Origin: Mycobacteriaceae bacterium | GTDB taxonomy: Bacteria; Actinomycetota; Actinomycetes; Mycobacteriales; Mycobacteriaceae | Length of the DNA stretch: 45,103 bases | Assembly (NCBI GenBank): GCA_019245755.1 | Contig: JAFARC010000003.1 | Span: forward strand, 1-45,103 | Direction: 5' to 3' | In this document: positions 16,474 to 26,890 of the stretch, piece after piece | Numbering within the stretch: the stretch's first letter is position 1 | How the letters are laid out: each line of letters starts with the position of its first letter | The notes under the pieces: generated by a model | What the model was told of the DNA's origin: nothing | Databases searched by the model: none | Seen by the model: the letters and a program-made list of their open reading frames with translations, nothing else | Made by a program: the position numbers and the translations under genes

Positions 16474-17532
16474 TCAGCCGGTGAAGCCGCCGACGTTGAT
16501 TCCGCGCTGAGCCAGCCACGGCACCGGATCCACCCGGCTGGTGCCGTTCGGCCACACCTCGAAATGCAGGTGCGGCCCGGTGGAATTACCGCGGTTGCCC
16601 ATTGTGGCGATCTCGTCGCCGGCCATCACGCGTTCGCCGATGCTGCAGTTGATGGTGTTGACGTGCCCGTACACCGTCACGGTGCCATCGTTGTGGCGCA
16701 GCCGCACCCACAGCCCGAACCCGGCCGCCGGACCCGCGTCGATCACGACACCGTCGGCCACCGCCAGGATCGGGGTGCCGATCGAGTTCGCCAGGTCGAT
16801 GCCGCCGTGCAGCACGCCCCACCGGTAGCCGAACCCCGACGTCGGAATGCCCTTCGTCGGCATCACGAACAGCGGCCGCTGCAGGCGGGCCTCGCGCTCC
16901 GCGCGTTCCTGCGCGAACGCCACCCCCTTGGCCAACTCCTCGCCGGTCACCGCCGCGTTGACCGCCGGCGTGACCGAGATCAGCTGCACACCGTTGCTGC
17001 CTTCCACCGCGGCACCGTTGAGCGCGGATTCGTCGGCGGCCAGCACTGTCGGGCCGGAATGCCGGTCGGGGGCGGTAACGGCCGAATGCGCGGCCGCGGC
17101 GGCCGCTCCGGTGGCCATCGCGGCGATCAGAAGCCGCCCCTTGATCGCTCCGGCGCTGACGGGCGGCTTGCGGTGCAGGCCCCGCCGGGCGGGCGCGTCG
17201 GTGACGTCGTCACAGACGTCGGCGCGGTGCGAGCGATAGGGGTACAGCTCGTCGTAACGGTCCGCACCGGGTTCGGCTCGAAACTGGGCGGGCACGACAA
17301 GCCGCAGCGGCGTGAGGTTGTCGGTGTCGTGCAGATCGTCGAGCTCGGGTGCATGCAGCACCTGTGACTCGGTATCGAACGCGCAGTGGTCTAGAAACCC
17401 CGGTTCATCAAGACCGCCGAACTCGTTGAACGGGATGATGTCGGTGATCTCGGCGGCGGAAGGATCGGGGGAGAGCTGGCGTGTGTTCGTTGAATTCCGG
17501 TTCGGGAATCGAGACGAACGGTGGTAAGCCAA
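16474..17532 (-). CDS. M23-family (LytM-type) metallopeptidase, envelope associated
   Basis: 352 residues from a TTG at 17532 with a purine-rich AGAGAAAGA upstream. No better in-frame start was found, so the N-terminus is uncertain. Residues ~1-125 are acidic and cytosolic-like, ~132-150 form one hydrophobic segment (LLIAAMATGAAAAAAHSAV), then a linker, and ~245-345 form a peptidase M23 domain. The zinc ligand motifs are intact: HGGID (His-x3-Asp), VYGHVN and HLHFE (His-x-His). It therefore looks like an active periplasmic endopeptidase acting on peptidoglycan cross-bridges, matching Rv0950c by position. It is likely the first gene of a two-gene operon. Confidence 0.88.
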   Translation of the reverse strand: MAYHRSSRFPNRNSTNTRQLSPDPSAAEITDIIPFNEFGGLDEPGFLDHCAFDTESQVLHAPELDDLHDTDNLTPLRLVVPAQFRAEPGADRYDELYPYRSHRADVCDDVTDAPARRGLHRKPPVSAGAIKGRLLIAAMATGAAAAAAHSAVTAPDRHSGPTVLAADESALNGAAVEGSNGVQLISVTPAVNAAVTGEELAKGVAFAQERAEREARLQRPLFVMPTKGIPTSGFGYRWGVLHGGIDLANSIGTPILAVADGVVIDAGPAAGFGLWVRLRHNDGTVTVYGHVNTINCSIGERVMAGDEIATMGNRGNSTGPHLHFEVWPNGTSRVDPVPWLAQRGINVGGFTG

Positions 17533-17635
17533 CCCTAAAAATCTTTCTCTTTGTGACCATAATGTTATCTGGCTCAGGAGACGTTAACCAAAGCCGAATC
17601 AACCAGGCAAGCGGGGGACCAAATCAGCCCGTTAT

Positions 17636-17651
17636 TGTGACCTGAATCACT
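17636..17651. promoter_or_regulatory. CRP-type operator upstream of sucC
   Basis: TGTGACCTGAATCACT matches the mycobacterial CRP (Rv3676) consensus TGTGA-N6-TCACA at 9 of 10 defined bases. It lies 132 bp upstream of the sucC ATG and about 100 bp upstream of the divergent M23 gene, so it could act on either. Confidence 0.65.
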
Positions 17652-17782
17652 TGGCTCGCGCGGTGAGATGGGCCACATGACTGGTATGGGGTGCCGGGCG
17701 CTGCCCGGTGGCTCGATACAGTTCCCCGGAGCGAATCACGCCCGATCATCAACCCGCGCCAACGCAGACAGACAGTGAGCTC

Positions 17783-18961
<1,179 letters not shown>

Positions 18962-18962
18962 G

Positions 18963-19862
18963 ATGTCGATCTTTTTGAGCAAGGACTCCAAGGTCATCGT
19001 CCAGGGCATCACCGGCAACGAGGGCAGCATCCACACCGCGCGGATGCTCAAGGCCGGCACCGCGCTGGTGGGCGGCGTCAACGCCCGCAAGGCCGGCAGC
19101 ACCGTCACGCACAAAGACCACGACGGCAACGACGTCGAGCTGCCGGTATTCGGCACCGTCGGTGAGGCGATGAAGGAAACCGGCGCCGACGGGTCCGTCG
19201 TCTTCGTGCCGCCGAAATTCGCCAAGGACGCCATCATCGAGTCCATCGACGCCGAGATCCCGCTGCTCGTCGTTATCACCGAGGGCATCCCGGTGCAGGA
19301 CACCGCCTACGCGTGGGCCTACAACGTGCACAAGGGCAACAAGACGCGCATCATCGGGCCCAACTGCCCGGGCATCATCACCCCCGGCGAAGCGCTCGCC
19401 GGCATCACGCCGGCCAACATCACCGGCAGCGGACCGATCGGGCTGGTTTCCAAATCCGGCACATTGACTTACCAAATGATGTACGAGCTAAGGGACTTCG
19501 GCTTCTCCACCGCGATCGGCATCGGCGGTGACCCGGTGATCGGCACAACCCACATCGACGCGATCGAGGCGTTCGAAAAAGACCCGGACACCAAGATCAT
19601 CGTGATGATCGGTGAAATCGGTGGCGACGCCGAAGAGCGTGCGGCCGACTACATCAAGGCCCACGTCTCCAAGCCCGTCATCGGCTATGTCGCGGGGTTC
19701 ACCGCCCCGGAGGGCAAGACGATGGGTCACGCCGGCGCGATCGTCTCCGGCTCCTCGGGCACGGCCGCGGCAAAGAAAGAAGCCCTCGAGGCCGCCGGGG
19801 TCAAGGTCGGCAAGACGCCGTCGGAGACCGCGGCGCTGGCCCGCGAGATCCTCTCCGCGTGA
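18963..19862 (+). CDS. sucD: Succinyl-CoA synthetase alpha subunit
   Basis: 299 residues, ATG at 18963. The N-terminal CoA-binding Rossmann domain has [19 protein letters not shown] (~12-30). The central segment is [16 protein letters not shown]. The catalytic phosphohistidine is His256 in the signature [15 protein letters not shown]. Length is normal. Forms the SucCD heterodimer or heterotetramer of the TCA cycle. Its last four bases overlap the GTG start of the downstream thiolase-like gene, an addition not seen after sucD in M. tuberculosis as I recall. Confidence 0.96.
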   Translation: MSIFLSKDSKVIVQGITGNEGSIHTARMLKAGTALVGGVNARKAGSTVTHKDHDGNDVELPVFGTVGEAMKETGADGSVVFVPPKFAKDAIIESIDAEIPLLVVITEGIPVQDTAYAWAYNVHKGNKTRIIGPNCPGIITPGEALAGITPANITGSGPIGLVSKSGTLTYQMMYELRDFGFSTAIGIGGDPVIGTTHIDAIEAFEKDPDTKIIVMIGEIGGDAEERAADYIKAHVSKPVIGYVAGFTAPEGKTMGHAGAIVSGSSGTAAAKKEALEAAGVKVGKTPSETAALAREILSA

Positions 19863-21388
19863 ACGTGTCTGCCCGCACGCCGGTCATCGTGGGCGTCGGG
19901 CAGGCCGCCGAGCGGATCGACGATCCTGGCTACCGCGGCATGTCGCCGGTCGAGCTGGCGGCGGCAGCGGCCACTGCGGCGCTGGAGGACTGCGGCGACG
20001 ACCTCGGCGCGGTGGCGCGGGCCATCGACACCGTGGCCGCGGTGCGTCAGTTCGAGATCTCGGGTCCCATGCCCGCGCCGCTGGGAAAGTCGACCAACTA
20101 TCCACGCTCGGTTGCCCGTCGGGTGGGAGCCGAGCCGGTGCGCGCCATCCTGGAGGTCGTCGGGGGACAAGGCCCGCAGCACCTGGTGACCGAACTCGCC
20201 GGAAAGATCGCCGCCGGCAGCAGCGACGTGGCGATGGTGTTCGGATCCGACGCCGTGTCCACCCAGCGCCACTACGCTGGGACCGAACAGCGGCCGGACT
20301 TCTCCGAGGCCGTCGACGGCCAGCTCGAAGACCGCGGGTTCGGTTACGACGGCATCGTCAACAAGTACACAATCAGCCACGGGCTGGTCGGCGCGCCGGT
20401 GCAGTACGGGTTGCTGGAGAACGCCCGCCGCGGCCGGCTCGGTATCAGCCCGGCCCACTACCGCCAACGGATGGGCGAACTGTTCGCGCCCTTCACGAAA
20501 GTCGCGGCCAGGAACCGGTTCTCGGCCTCACCGGTGGAGCGTACGGTCTCCGAGCTCACCACCGTCACCGACAGCAACAGGATGATCTGCGACCCGTATC
20601 CGCGGCTGCTGGTGGCGCGCGACCAGGTCAACCTGGGCGCGGCTGCGCTGTTGATGTCGGCGCAGGCCGCACGCCGGTTAGGTGTCCCCCAGGACAAATG
20701 GGTGTACCTGCGCGGACACGCCGACTTGGTGGAGCAGCCGCTGCTCGAGCGTGTGTTCCTGGGCACCGGCGCGGCGTCGGTGATGGCGGCACGCGAGGCG
20801 CTGGCGGTCGGGGGTATCGGCCTCGACGACGTCGCGACGTTCGACCTCTACAGCTGCTTCCCGATCCCGGTGTTCAACCTCTGCGACGGGCTCGGACTGG
20901 CCACCGACGATCCGCGCGGCCTCACGCTGACCGGGGGACTGCCGTTCTTCGGTGGTCCCGGCAACAACTACTCGATGCACGCCATCGCCGAGACGGTCGT
21001 GCACATGCGCGACCGGCCGGGCGCATTCGGCCTCGTCGGCGCCAACGGCGGGATCATGTCGAAGTACTCGGTCGGCGTCTACTCGACGGAAGCGGCCGGT
21101 TGGGCCTGCGATCACAGCGCGGCGTTGCAGGACGAGGTGGCCCGATTCCCGAAGGTGCCGGTGACGGTCGTGGCGGACGGTCCGGCTTGGATCGAGACCT
21201 ACAGCGTGCGCCACGACTGGCCCGTTGTGACCGGCATCATCGTCGGCCGGCTGGAGTCCGACAACAGTCGCTTCCTGGCCACTTCGGAGGACCCCGATCT
21301 GGTTGGGCTGATGACCGACGGTGACCCGCTGGGCGCGCGGATCGTGGTGCGGTCGGGGGAGCAGGGCAACCGCGCGGTGCTGGGTTGA
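19859..21388 (+). CDS. Thiolase-like protein lacking catalytic cysteines (TLP1 type)
   Basis: 509 residues, GTG at 19859 overlapping the sucD stop by 4 bp, indicating translational coupling. The fold pattern is thiolase ([19 protein letters not shown]-terminus, [44 protein letters not shown]). The usual nucleophile loop (Asn-x2-Cys-x-Ser-Gly) is replaced by VVGGQGPQH, and the Gly-His-Pro loop by GGPGNN. Residues ~420-509 form an extra C-terminal beta-rich domain. This matches mycobacterial thiolase-like protein type 1 (related to Rv1867 and the M. smegmatis TLP1), which binds CoA or lipid but lacks thiolase activity. Claisen condensation or thiolysis is not expected; a lipid-carrier or chaperone-like role is inference. 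Confidence 0.82.
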   Translation: MNVSARTPVIVGVGQAAERIDDPGYRGMSPVELAAAAATAALEDCGDDLGAVARAIDTVAAVRQFEISGPMPAPLGKSTNYPRSVARRVGAEPVRAILEVVGGQGPQHLVTELAGKIAAGSSDVAMVFGSDAVSTQRHYAGTEQRPDFSEAVDGQLEDRGFGYDGIVNKYTISHGLVGAPVQYGLLENARRGRLGISPAHYRQRMGELFAPFTKVAARNRFSASPVERTVSELTTVTDSNRMICDPYPRLLVARDQVNLGAAALLMSAQAARRLGVPQDKWVYLRGHADLVEQPLLERVFLGTGAASVMAAREALAVGGIGLDDVATFDLYSCFPIPVFNLCDGLGLATDDPRGLTLTGGLPFFGGPGNNYSMHAIAETVVHMRDRPGAFGLVGANGGIMSKYSVGVYSTEAAGWACDHSAALQDEVARFPKVPVTVVADGPAWIETYSVRHDWPVVTGIIVGRLESDNSRFLATSEDPDLVGLMTDGDPLGARIVVRSGEQGNRAVLG

Positions 21389-21425
21389 TTCTGCGGCGGG
21401 TGGGGTGACGGGGTGGCGGGGGTGG

Positions 21426-22274
21426 CTAGACCTGGGCGGCCAGCTTGGCGGTGAGCCGCTCCACGTAAGCGCGGACGTCGTCCTCGGACCGGTCGGGTAG
21501 GCCGTAGAGCACTTCGGTCACCCCCAGCTCAGCCCACTTCGCAAGCCGCTCGGGCACCGGCTTGAAGTCCAGCGCGACGACCTGCGGTGCGCCGTTTCGC
21601 CCGGTCGCGGCCCAGATGTCGCGCAGCAGCCGCACCGGTTCGTCGATCTCCTGCTCGCGCGGCGTGGTGATCCAGCCGTCGGCGCTGCGCGCGATCCAGG
21701 TGAAGTTCTTCTCGGTGCCAGCCGCCCCGACCAGGATCGGTATGTGCGGCTGCACGGGCTTCGGCCAGGCCCAGCTCGGGCCGAAGTTGACGAACTCGCC
21801 GTCGTAGGCCGCCTCCTGCTGCGTCCACAATGCCCGCATCGCCTCAAGGTACTCGCGCAGCATCGTGCGCCGCCGACCCGGTGGTACCCCGTGGTCGGTG
21901 AGTTCGTCTGTGTTCCAACCGAAACCGACACCGACAGACACCCGGCCACCCGACAGATAGTCCAGCGAGGCGATGCTTTTGGCCAGGGTGATCGGGTCGT
22001 GTTCGACCGGCAGTGCGACCGCCGTCGACAGCCGGATTCGCGACGTCACCGCCGACGCGGCGGCGAGGCTGACCCACGGATCGAGGGTCCGCATGTAGCG
22101 GTCGTCGGGCAGTGACGCGTCGCCGGTGGTGGGATGGGCTGCTTCACGCTTGACCGGGATGTGGGTGTGCTCGGGCACGTAGAACGTGTGAAACCCGTGA
22201 TCTTCGGCGAGCGTGGCCGCCGCCGCCGGCTTGATGCCGCGGTCGCTGGTGAACAGCACGAGGCCGAATTCCAT
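21426..22274 (-). CDS. LLM-class (F420-dependent-type) oxidoreductase
   Basis: 282 residues from the ATG at 22274 (MEFGLVLFTSDRG); the frame is open further upstream, but this length and start match the family and Rv0953c. It has a luciferase-like TIM barrel with FYVPEHTHIP near 30, VALPVEHDPITLAKSIASLD around 87-106, GRVSVGVGFGWNTDEL and HIPILVGAAGTE. Members of this mycobacterial group use F420 or FMN. The substrate is unknown. A KstR-type palindrome lies 10 bp upstream of the start codon, which points to sterol-responsive repression. It converges with the thiolase-like gene, 37 bp apart. Confidence 0.88.
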   Translation of the reverse strand: MEFGLVLFTSDRGIKPAAAATLAEDHGFHTFYVPEHTHIPVKREAAHPTTGDASLPDDRYMRTLDPWVSLAAASAVTSRIRLSTAVALPVEHDPITLAKSIASLDYLSGGRVSVGVGFGWNTDELTDHGVPPGRRRTMLREYLEAMRALWTQQEAAYDGEFVNFGPSWAWPKPVQPHIPILVGAAGTEKNFTWIARSADGWITTPREQEIDEPVRLLRDIWAATGRNGAPQVVALDFKPVPERLAKWAELGVTEVLYGLPDRSEDDVRAYVERLTAKLAAQV

Positions 22275-22283
22275 GCTGAGAAT

Positions 22284-22297
22284 TAGAACGTGTTTCA
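22284..22297. promoter_or_regulatory. KstR-type operator at the LLM oxidoreductase start
   Basis: TAGAACGTGTTTCA fits the published KstR pattern TNNAACNNGTTNNA at every defined position, with the AACGTGTT core. It ends 10 bp upstream of the minus-strand ATG at 22274, over the expected core promoter. Confidence 0.6.
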
Positions 22298-22435
22298 GTG
22301 TGCGATGGCAAGCCATGGCCGCCGGTGCCGCGGAGTGGGAAGCGGCAGAACAGGATCCGGTGCCGTCACAGGCGTCGCGGACGCTGACACGCGAACACCA
22401 GCGGTGGATGCCTGCCGGGCCTCAGTTCGGTGCGC

Positions 22436-22441
22436 TAGCGT
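22436..22441 (+). promoter_or_regulatory. Possible -10 element for the DUF5336-like gene
   Basis: TAGCGT matches TANNNT and lies 66 bp upstream of the ATG at 22508. No clear -35 is visible. The space from 22275 to 22507 otherwise shows only the KstR-type box. Confidence 0.25.
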
Positions 22442-22507
22442 GGTCCACGACCACCGATCCGACGCAGCGTCGCCCACGCCGCGGCGCCCAACAGCACTGG
22501 AGAGGCT

Positions 22508-23353
22508 ATGACGTACTCAACCGGCGGGTCCGGCTACCCGCCAGCCCAGCAGCACGGCCCCTACGCACCGACGACGCAGTTCTCCAAAGCCGAGGAGGGT
22601 CCGAGCAAGTTACCGGTGTATCTGCTGGCCGCCGTGGTGGTGCTCGGGCTGGCCGGCTACCTGGTCAGCTTCGGCCCGGTGTGGAAGTCCAGCGAGATCG
22701 GCACGATGGGCGGCTCCACGATCACCGGGGGCAGCTTCGAGATCGTCGCGCTGGTGCTGGCCGCGCTGCTGGCGGCCGCCGCACTTCTTCCCAAAGCGCG
22801 TAACTACACCGCGATCGTGGCGGTGGTCGCGGTCGTCGGCTTCCTGCTCGCCATCTCCGAACTGATCACCAAGCCGAGCTTCCTGTCCGTCGGCTGGGCG
22901 CTGATCGTGATCGTGGTTCTGGCCGGGCTGCAGGCCGTCGCCGCGGTCGGCGCGCTGCTCCTGGAGGCGGGTGTGATCACACCGCCCGCGCCCCGCCCGA
23001 AGTACGACCAGTACCCGCAGTACGGCGGCTACTACGGCCAGCCCGGTCAGGGCCACCAGCAGCACACCCCGCCGTCGCAGCCCCAGCAGAACCTCGGCCA
23101 GCGCCCGGCCTACCCGCAGTACGGCGGCTATCCGCCGGCCACCGGTGGCTTCCCGCCGGGCGGCGGCCCGCAGTCCGGGCCGCCCACCCCACCGACCGGT
23201 TTCCCGACCTACGCCCAGCCGCCGAGCCAGGGCTCCGGCCAGGTCCCCGGTCAGGAATACGGCGCCCATGAGCAGGCACCGACCCAGCAGGTCCCTGTGC
23301 AGCAGCACCCGCAGTCCTCGGCGTCGTCGCCGTCCGGACCGCCCCCCTCGTAG
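22508..23353 (+). CDS. Four-helix membrane protein with Pro/Gln/Gly-rich tail (Rv0954 / 34-kDa antigen family)
   Basis: 281 residues, ATG at 22508 preceded by GGAGAGG. A short cytosolic N-terminus is followed by four transmembrane segments at roughly 38-58, 75-98, 100-118 and 125-155. The tail from ~158 is rich in Tyr, Pro, Gln and Gly (repeated PQYGGY at two places), typical of DUF5336-type proteins including the M. avium paratuberculosis 34-kDa antigen. It is the Rv0954 counterpart, directly upstream of perM, and the pair has been linked to cell division in M. tuberculosis. No enzymatic motif is present. Confidence 0.85.
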   Translation: MTYSTGGSGYPPAQQHGPYAPTTQFSKAEEGPSKLPVYLLAAVVVLGLAGYLVSFGPVWKSSEIGTMGGSTITGGSFEIVALVLAALLAAAALLPKARNYTAIVAVVAVVGFLLAISELITKPSFLSVGWALIVIVVLAGLQAVAAVGALLLEAGVITPPAPRPKYDQYPQYGGYYGQPGQGHQQHTPPSQPQQNLGQRPAYPQYGGYPPATGGFPPGGGPQSGPPTPPTGFPTYAQPPSQGSGQVPGQEYGAHEQAPTQQVPVQQHPQSSASSPSGPPPS

Positions 23354-23383
23354 AAGCGCTAGCCACCGGCCAATACAGCGCTT
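23354..23383 (+). repeat. Inverted repeat between the Rv0954-like gene and perM
   Basis: AAGCGCT and AGCGCTT form a perfect 7-bp inverted repeat separated by 16 bases. It starts immediately after the upstream stop codon and ends 9 bp before the perM GTG. It could be an operator or a weak attenuating hairpin. Confidence 0.4.
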
Positions 23384-23392
23384 GCGCGAAGA

Positions 23393-24643
23393 GTGACGGG
23401 CACCGACCGCAACCGGGCAGCAGGAACGCGCCAGGCACGGGAACTGCTGACCGTTGCGTTCGGTCCCTCAATGGTGGCGTTGCTGGTGATCGCCGCGGTT
23501 GTGCTGATCCAGCTCGTCGTCGCCAACAGCGACATGACCGGCGCGTTCGGCGCGATCGCCAGCATGTGGCTCGGCGTGCATCAGGTACCGGTGTCGATCG
23601 GCGGGCGCGAGCTGGGAGTGATGCCGCTGCTGCCGGTGCTGGCGATGGTGTGGGGCACGGCCCGCACCACCGCCCACGCGACGCCGCCGCGGGGCTCCTG
23701 GTTCCTGATCCGTTGGATCGTGGCCGCCGCGCTGGGCGGGCCGCTGCTGATCGCCGCCGTCGCGCTCGCGGTGATCCACGACGCCGCGTCGGTGCTGACA
23801 CAGCTGCAGACCCCCAGCGCATTGCGGGCCTTCGGCGGCGTGCTCGCTGTGCATGCGATCGGCTCGGTGGTCGGCGTCGGATCACGGGCTGGGCGACGGT
23901 TGCTGCAGACCTCGCCGCTGCCGGAGTGGCTCGCGGACTCGGTGCGGGCCGCCGCGGCGGGGGCGCTGGCGCTTTTCGGCCTATCGGGGACGCTCACCGC
24001 CGGCTCACTGATCGTGCACTGGGGCACGATGCACAACCTGTACTCGATCACCGATTCGCAGTTCGGCCAGCTCAGCCTGACGTTGTTGTCGGTGCTCTAC
24101 ATTCCCAACATCATCGTGGGGGCCGCTGCGGTCGCGGTGGGCTCCAGCGTGCACGTCGGCGTGGCGACCTTCAGCTCGTTCACCGTGTTCGGCGGCGACA
24201 TCCCGGCGCTGCCACTGTTAGCGGCGGCGCCGACGCCGCCGCTCGGGCCGGTCTGGGTGTCGTTGCTGATCGTCGCAGCCGCCGCGGGAGTGGTGCTGGG
24301 CCAGCAATGCGCGCGCCGGCCGCTGCCGCTGATTTCGGCGACGATCAAGCTGGTGGTCGCCGCCGCGGCGGGCGCCCTGGTGATGGCGCTGCTCGGCTAT
24401 GCCGCGGGCGGACGGCTGGGCAACTTCGGCGATGTCGGGGTGGATCAGGGCACATTCGCGGCCGCGGTGTTCTTGTGGTTCGCGGGGGTGGGTGGCGTGA
24501 CGGTCGCGATGTCCGGCGGGATCAAGCGCAGGCCGCTCCGGCCCCCGCCGAAGCGGGGGCCGGAGCCGCAGCACGAGCCGGCGGAGGAGGGCGGCCCGCC
24601 GCCCAGCGACCTGAGCATCAACCCCGACGAAACCGCCGATTAG
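23393..24643 (+). CDS. perM: PerM-like polytopic membrane protein (DUF6350)
   Basis: 416 residues from the GTG at 23393. There are about ten hydrophobic segments through residue ~375 (for example [16 protein letters not shown] at 26-41 and [11 protein letters not shown]), then a short basic and acidic cytosolic tail rich in Pro ([18 protein letters not shown]). It is syntenic with Rv0955, named PerM, an integral membrane protein needed for division under magnesium or acid stress that stabilises the divisome protein FtsB in M. tuberculosis. There is no transporter signature. purN starts 9 bp after the stop, so the membrane-protein and purine genes may share a transcript. Confidence 0.85.
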   Translation: MTGTDRNRAAGTRQARELLTVAFGPSMVALLVIAAVVLIQLVVANSDMTGAFGAIASMWLGVHQVPVSIGGRELGVMPLLPVLAMVWGTARTTAHATPPRGSWFLIRWIVAAALGGPLLIAAVALAVIHDAASVLTQLQTPSALRAFGGVLAVHAIGSVVGVGSRAGRRLLQTSPLPEWLADSVRAAAAGALALFGLSGTLTAGSLIVHWGTMHNLYSITDSQFGQLSLTLLSVLYIPNIIVGAAAVAVGSSVHVGVATFSSFTVFGGDIPALPLLAAAPTPPLGPVWVSLLIVAAAAGVVLGQQCARRPLPLISATIKLVVAAAAGALVMALLGYAAGGRLGNFGDVGVDQGTFAAAVFLWFAGVGGVTVAMSGGIKRRPLRPPPKRGPEPQHEPAEEGGPPPSDLSINPDETAD

Positions 24644-24652
24644 GCTCTCAGC

Positions 24653-25282
24653 GTGCAGCCGCCGCTCCGCGTGCCCCCGAGCGCACCGGCACGGCTGGTC
24701 GTGCTGGCCTCCGGCACCGGGTCGTTGCTGGCGTCGCTGCTCGAGGCGGCCCACGGCGACTACCCGGGCCGGGTGGTGGCAGTCGGCGTGGACCGCGACT
24801 GTCCCGCCGTCGACATCGCCAAGGCGGCCGGGGTGCCTACCTACACCCTGCGGCTGTCCGATTACCCCAACCGCGCCGCCTGGGACACCGCGATCGCCGA
24901 CGCCACCGGCGCCCACCAGCCGGATCTGATCGTCTCGGCGGGCTTCATGAAAATCCTTGGCCCCGAGTTCCTCAGCCGATACATCGGTCGGGTCGTCAAC
25001 ACCCATCCGGCGCTGCTGCCGGCCTTTCCCGGTGCCCACGCCATCCCGGAGACGCTGGATTACGGGGTGAAGGTGACCGGCTGCACCGTGCATCTCGTCG
25101 ACACCGGCATGGACACCGGCCCAGTCCTGGCGCAGGAGGTAGTCCCGGTGTTCGACGGCGACGACGAGGCGACCCTGCACGAACGCATTAAGGTCGTCGA
25201 ACGACGGTTATTGGTGGATGTGCTGGCCGCGGTCGCCACCCGCGGCGTGACCTGGACAGGGCGAAAGGCGACCATAGGATGA
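24653..25282 (+). CDS. purN: Phosphoribosylglycinamide formyltransferase
   Basis: 209 residues, GTG at 24653. The GAR transformylase fold shows [16 protein letters not shown] (~15-30), catalytic Asn and His in [14 protein letters not shown] (~116-129; Asn-x-His motif), and Asp in [13 protein letters not shown] (~146-158). It transfers a formyl group from N10-formyl-THF to GAR in step three of de novo purine synthesis. It overlaps purH by 4 bp (ATGA), so the two are translationally coupled. Confidence 0.95.
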   Translation: MQPPLRVPPSAPARLVVLASGTGSLLASLLEAAHGDYPGRVVAVGVDRDCPAVDIAKAAGVPTYTLRLSDYPNRAAWDTAIADATGAHQPDLIVSAGFMKILGPEFLSRYIGRVVNTHPALLPAFPGAHAIPETLDYGVKVTGCTVHLVDTGMDTGPVLAQEVVPVFDGDDEATLHERIKVVERRLLVDVLAAVATRGVTWTGRKATIG

Positions 25283-26850
25283 CGGGCTTCTACGGGCGCA
25301 GGCCGATTCGACGCGCGCTGCTCAGCGTTTACGACAAGACCGGCCTGGTCGAGCTCGCGCGTGGCCTGCACGAAGCCGGCGTCGACATCGTCTCGACCGG
25401 GACGACGGCTAAAACCGTTGCTGACAAAGGCATTCCGGTCACACCTGTCGAGTACATCACCGGCTTCCCCGAGGTACTCGACGGCCGCGTCAAGACGCTG
25501 CATCCGCACGTGCACGCCGGGCTGCTGGCCGACACCCGCAAACCCGAGCACATGGCGGCGCTGGACCGGCTCGGAATTGAGCCGTTCGACCTGGTGGTCG
25601 TCAACCTCTACCCGTTCGCCGAGACGGTGGCATCCGGCGCCGACGTCGACGAGTGCGTCGAACAGATCGACATCGGCGGTCCGTCGATGGTGCGTGCCGC
25701 CGCCAAGAACCACGCCAGCGTCGCGGTCGTGGTGGAGCCGCTCGGCTATGACGGTGTCCTCGCGGCGGTGCGGGCCGGCGGCTTCACCCTAGATGAGCGA
25801 AAAAAGCTGGCTGCGTTGGCGTTCCGGCACACCGCCGAGTACGACGTGGCGGTGGCGGGCTGGATGGCGGCCACGGTGGCGCCCGAGGATCCGCCGCAAC
25901 ACATGCCGCCCTGGTTCGCCGGCACATGGCGGCGAACCGCGGTGTTGCGCTACGGCGAGAACCCGCACCAGAGCGCCGCACTGTACGCCGACGACAGCGC
26001 GTGGCCCGCCTTGGCCCAGTCCGAGCAGCTGCACGGAAAAGAGATGTCCTACAACAACTTCACCGACGCCGACGCGGCCTGGCGTGCCGCGTTCGACCAC
26101 GAAGAAATGTGCGTGGCGATAATCAAGCACGCCAACCCGTGCGGCATCGCGATCTCGTCCACCTCGATCGCCGACGCACACCGCAAGGCGCATGAATGCG
26201 ATCCGGTCAGCGCGTTCGGCGGCGTCATCGCCGCCAACGCCGAGGTCAGCGTGGACATGGCGGAAACCGTCGCCGACATCTTCACTGAGGTGGTCGTCGC
26301 GCCCGCCTACGAAGAAGGTGCCGTTGCGGTGTTGTCGCGCAAGAAGAACATCCGCATCCTCGTCGCCCCAGAACCCACCCTCGGGGGCACGGAGCTGCGG
26401 CAGATCAGCGGTGGGCTGCTGCTGCAGGACCGCGACGCGCTGAACGCCCCCGGCGACGATGCGGCCAATTGGGCGCTGGTCGCCGGTGAACCCGCCGGCC
26501 CCGACACGCTCGCCGACCTGAAGTTCGCGTGGCGAACCTGCCGCGCGGTGAAGTCGAACGCAATCGTCATCGCCAGCGGCGGTGCCACCGTCGGGATCGG
26601 CATGGGGCAGGTCAACCGGGTGGATGCGGCGCGGTTGGCCATCGAGCGCGGCGGCGACCGCACCCGCGGCGCAGTCGCCGCGTCGGACGCGTTTTTCCCT
26701 TTCCCGGATGGACTCGAGACGCTGGTCGCGGCGGGTGTCAAGGCCGTCGTGCACCCGGGCGGCTCGGTGCGTGACGACATCGTCACCCAGGCGGCCGCCG
26801 ACGCCGGCATCACGCTGTATCACACCGGCGCGCGCCACTTCGCGCACTGA
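25279..26850 (+). CDS. purH: Bifunctional AICAR formyltransferase / IMP cyclohydrolase
   Basis: 523 residues, ATG at 25279. The N-terminal MGS-like IMP cyclohydrolase domain (~1-200) has [27 protein letters not shown], and [16 protein letters not shown]. The C-terminal AICAR transformylase domain has [13 protein letters not shown], the catalytic Lys-His pair in [11 protein letters not shown], and [23 protein letters not shown]. Catalyses the last two steps of IMP synthesis. Length and both active sites are normal. Confidence 0.97.
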   Translation: MTGFYGRRPIRRALLSVYDKTGLVELARGLHEAGVDIVSTGTTAKTVADKGIPVTPVEYITGFPEVLDGRVKTLHPHVHAGLLADTRKPEHMAALDRLGIEPFDLVVVNLYPFAETVASGADVDECVEQIDIGGPSMVRAAAKNHASVAVVVEPLGYDGVLAAVRAGGFTLDERKKLAALAFRHTAEYDVAVAGWMAATVAPEDPPQHMPPWFAGTWRRTAVLRYGENPHQSAALYADDSAWPALAQSEQLHGKEMSYNNFTDADAAWRAAFDHEEMCVAIIKHANPCGIAISSTSIADAHRKAHECDPVSAFGGVIAANAEVSVDMAETVADIFTEVVVAPAYEEGAVAVLSRKKNIRILVAPEPTLGGTELRQISGGLLLQDRDALNAPGDDAANWALVAGEPAGPDTLADLKFAWRTCRAVKSNAIVIASGGATVGIGMGQVNRVDAARLAIERGGDRTRGAVAASDAFFPFPDGLETLVAAGVKAVVHPGGSVRDDIVTQAAADAGITLYHTGARHFAH

Positions 26851-26890
26851 GCGGAATGCCGCACCGCCGGAGCAGTCGTAGCGTGGAGTA

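Noticed and set aside
23566..25191. 541-codon plus-strand frame across perM and purN
   Set aside because: Overlaps two recognised genes in another frame and is Arg/Gly-biased noise.
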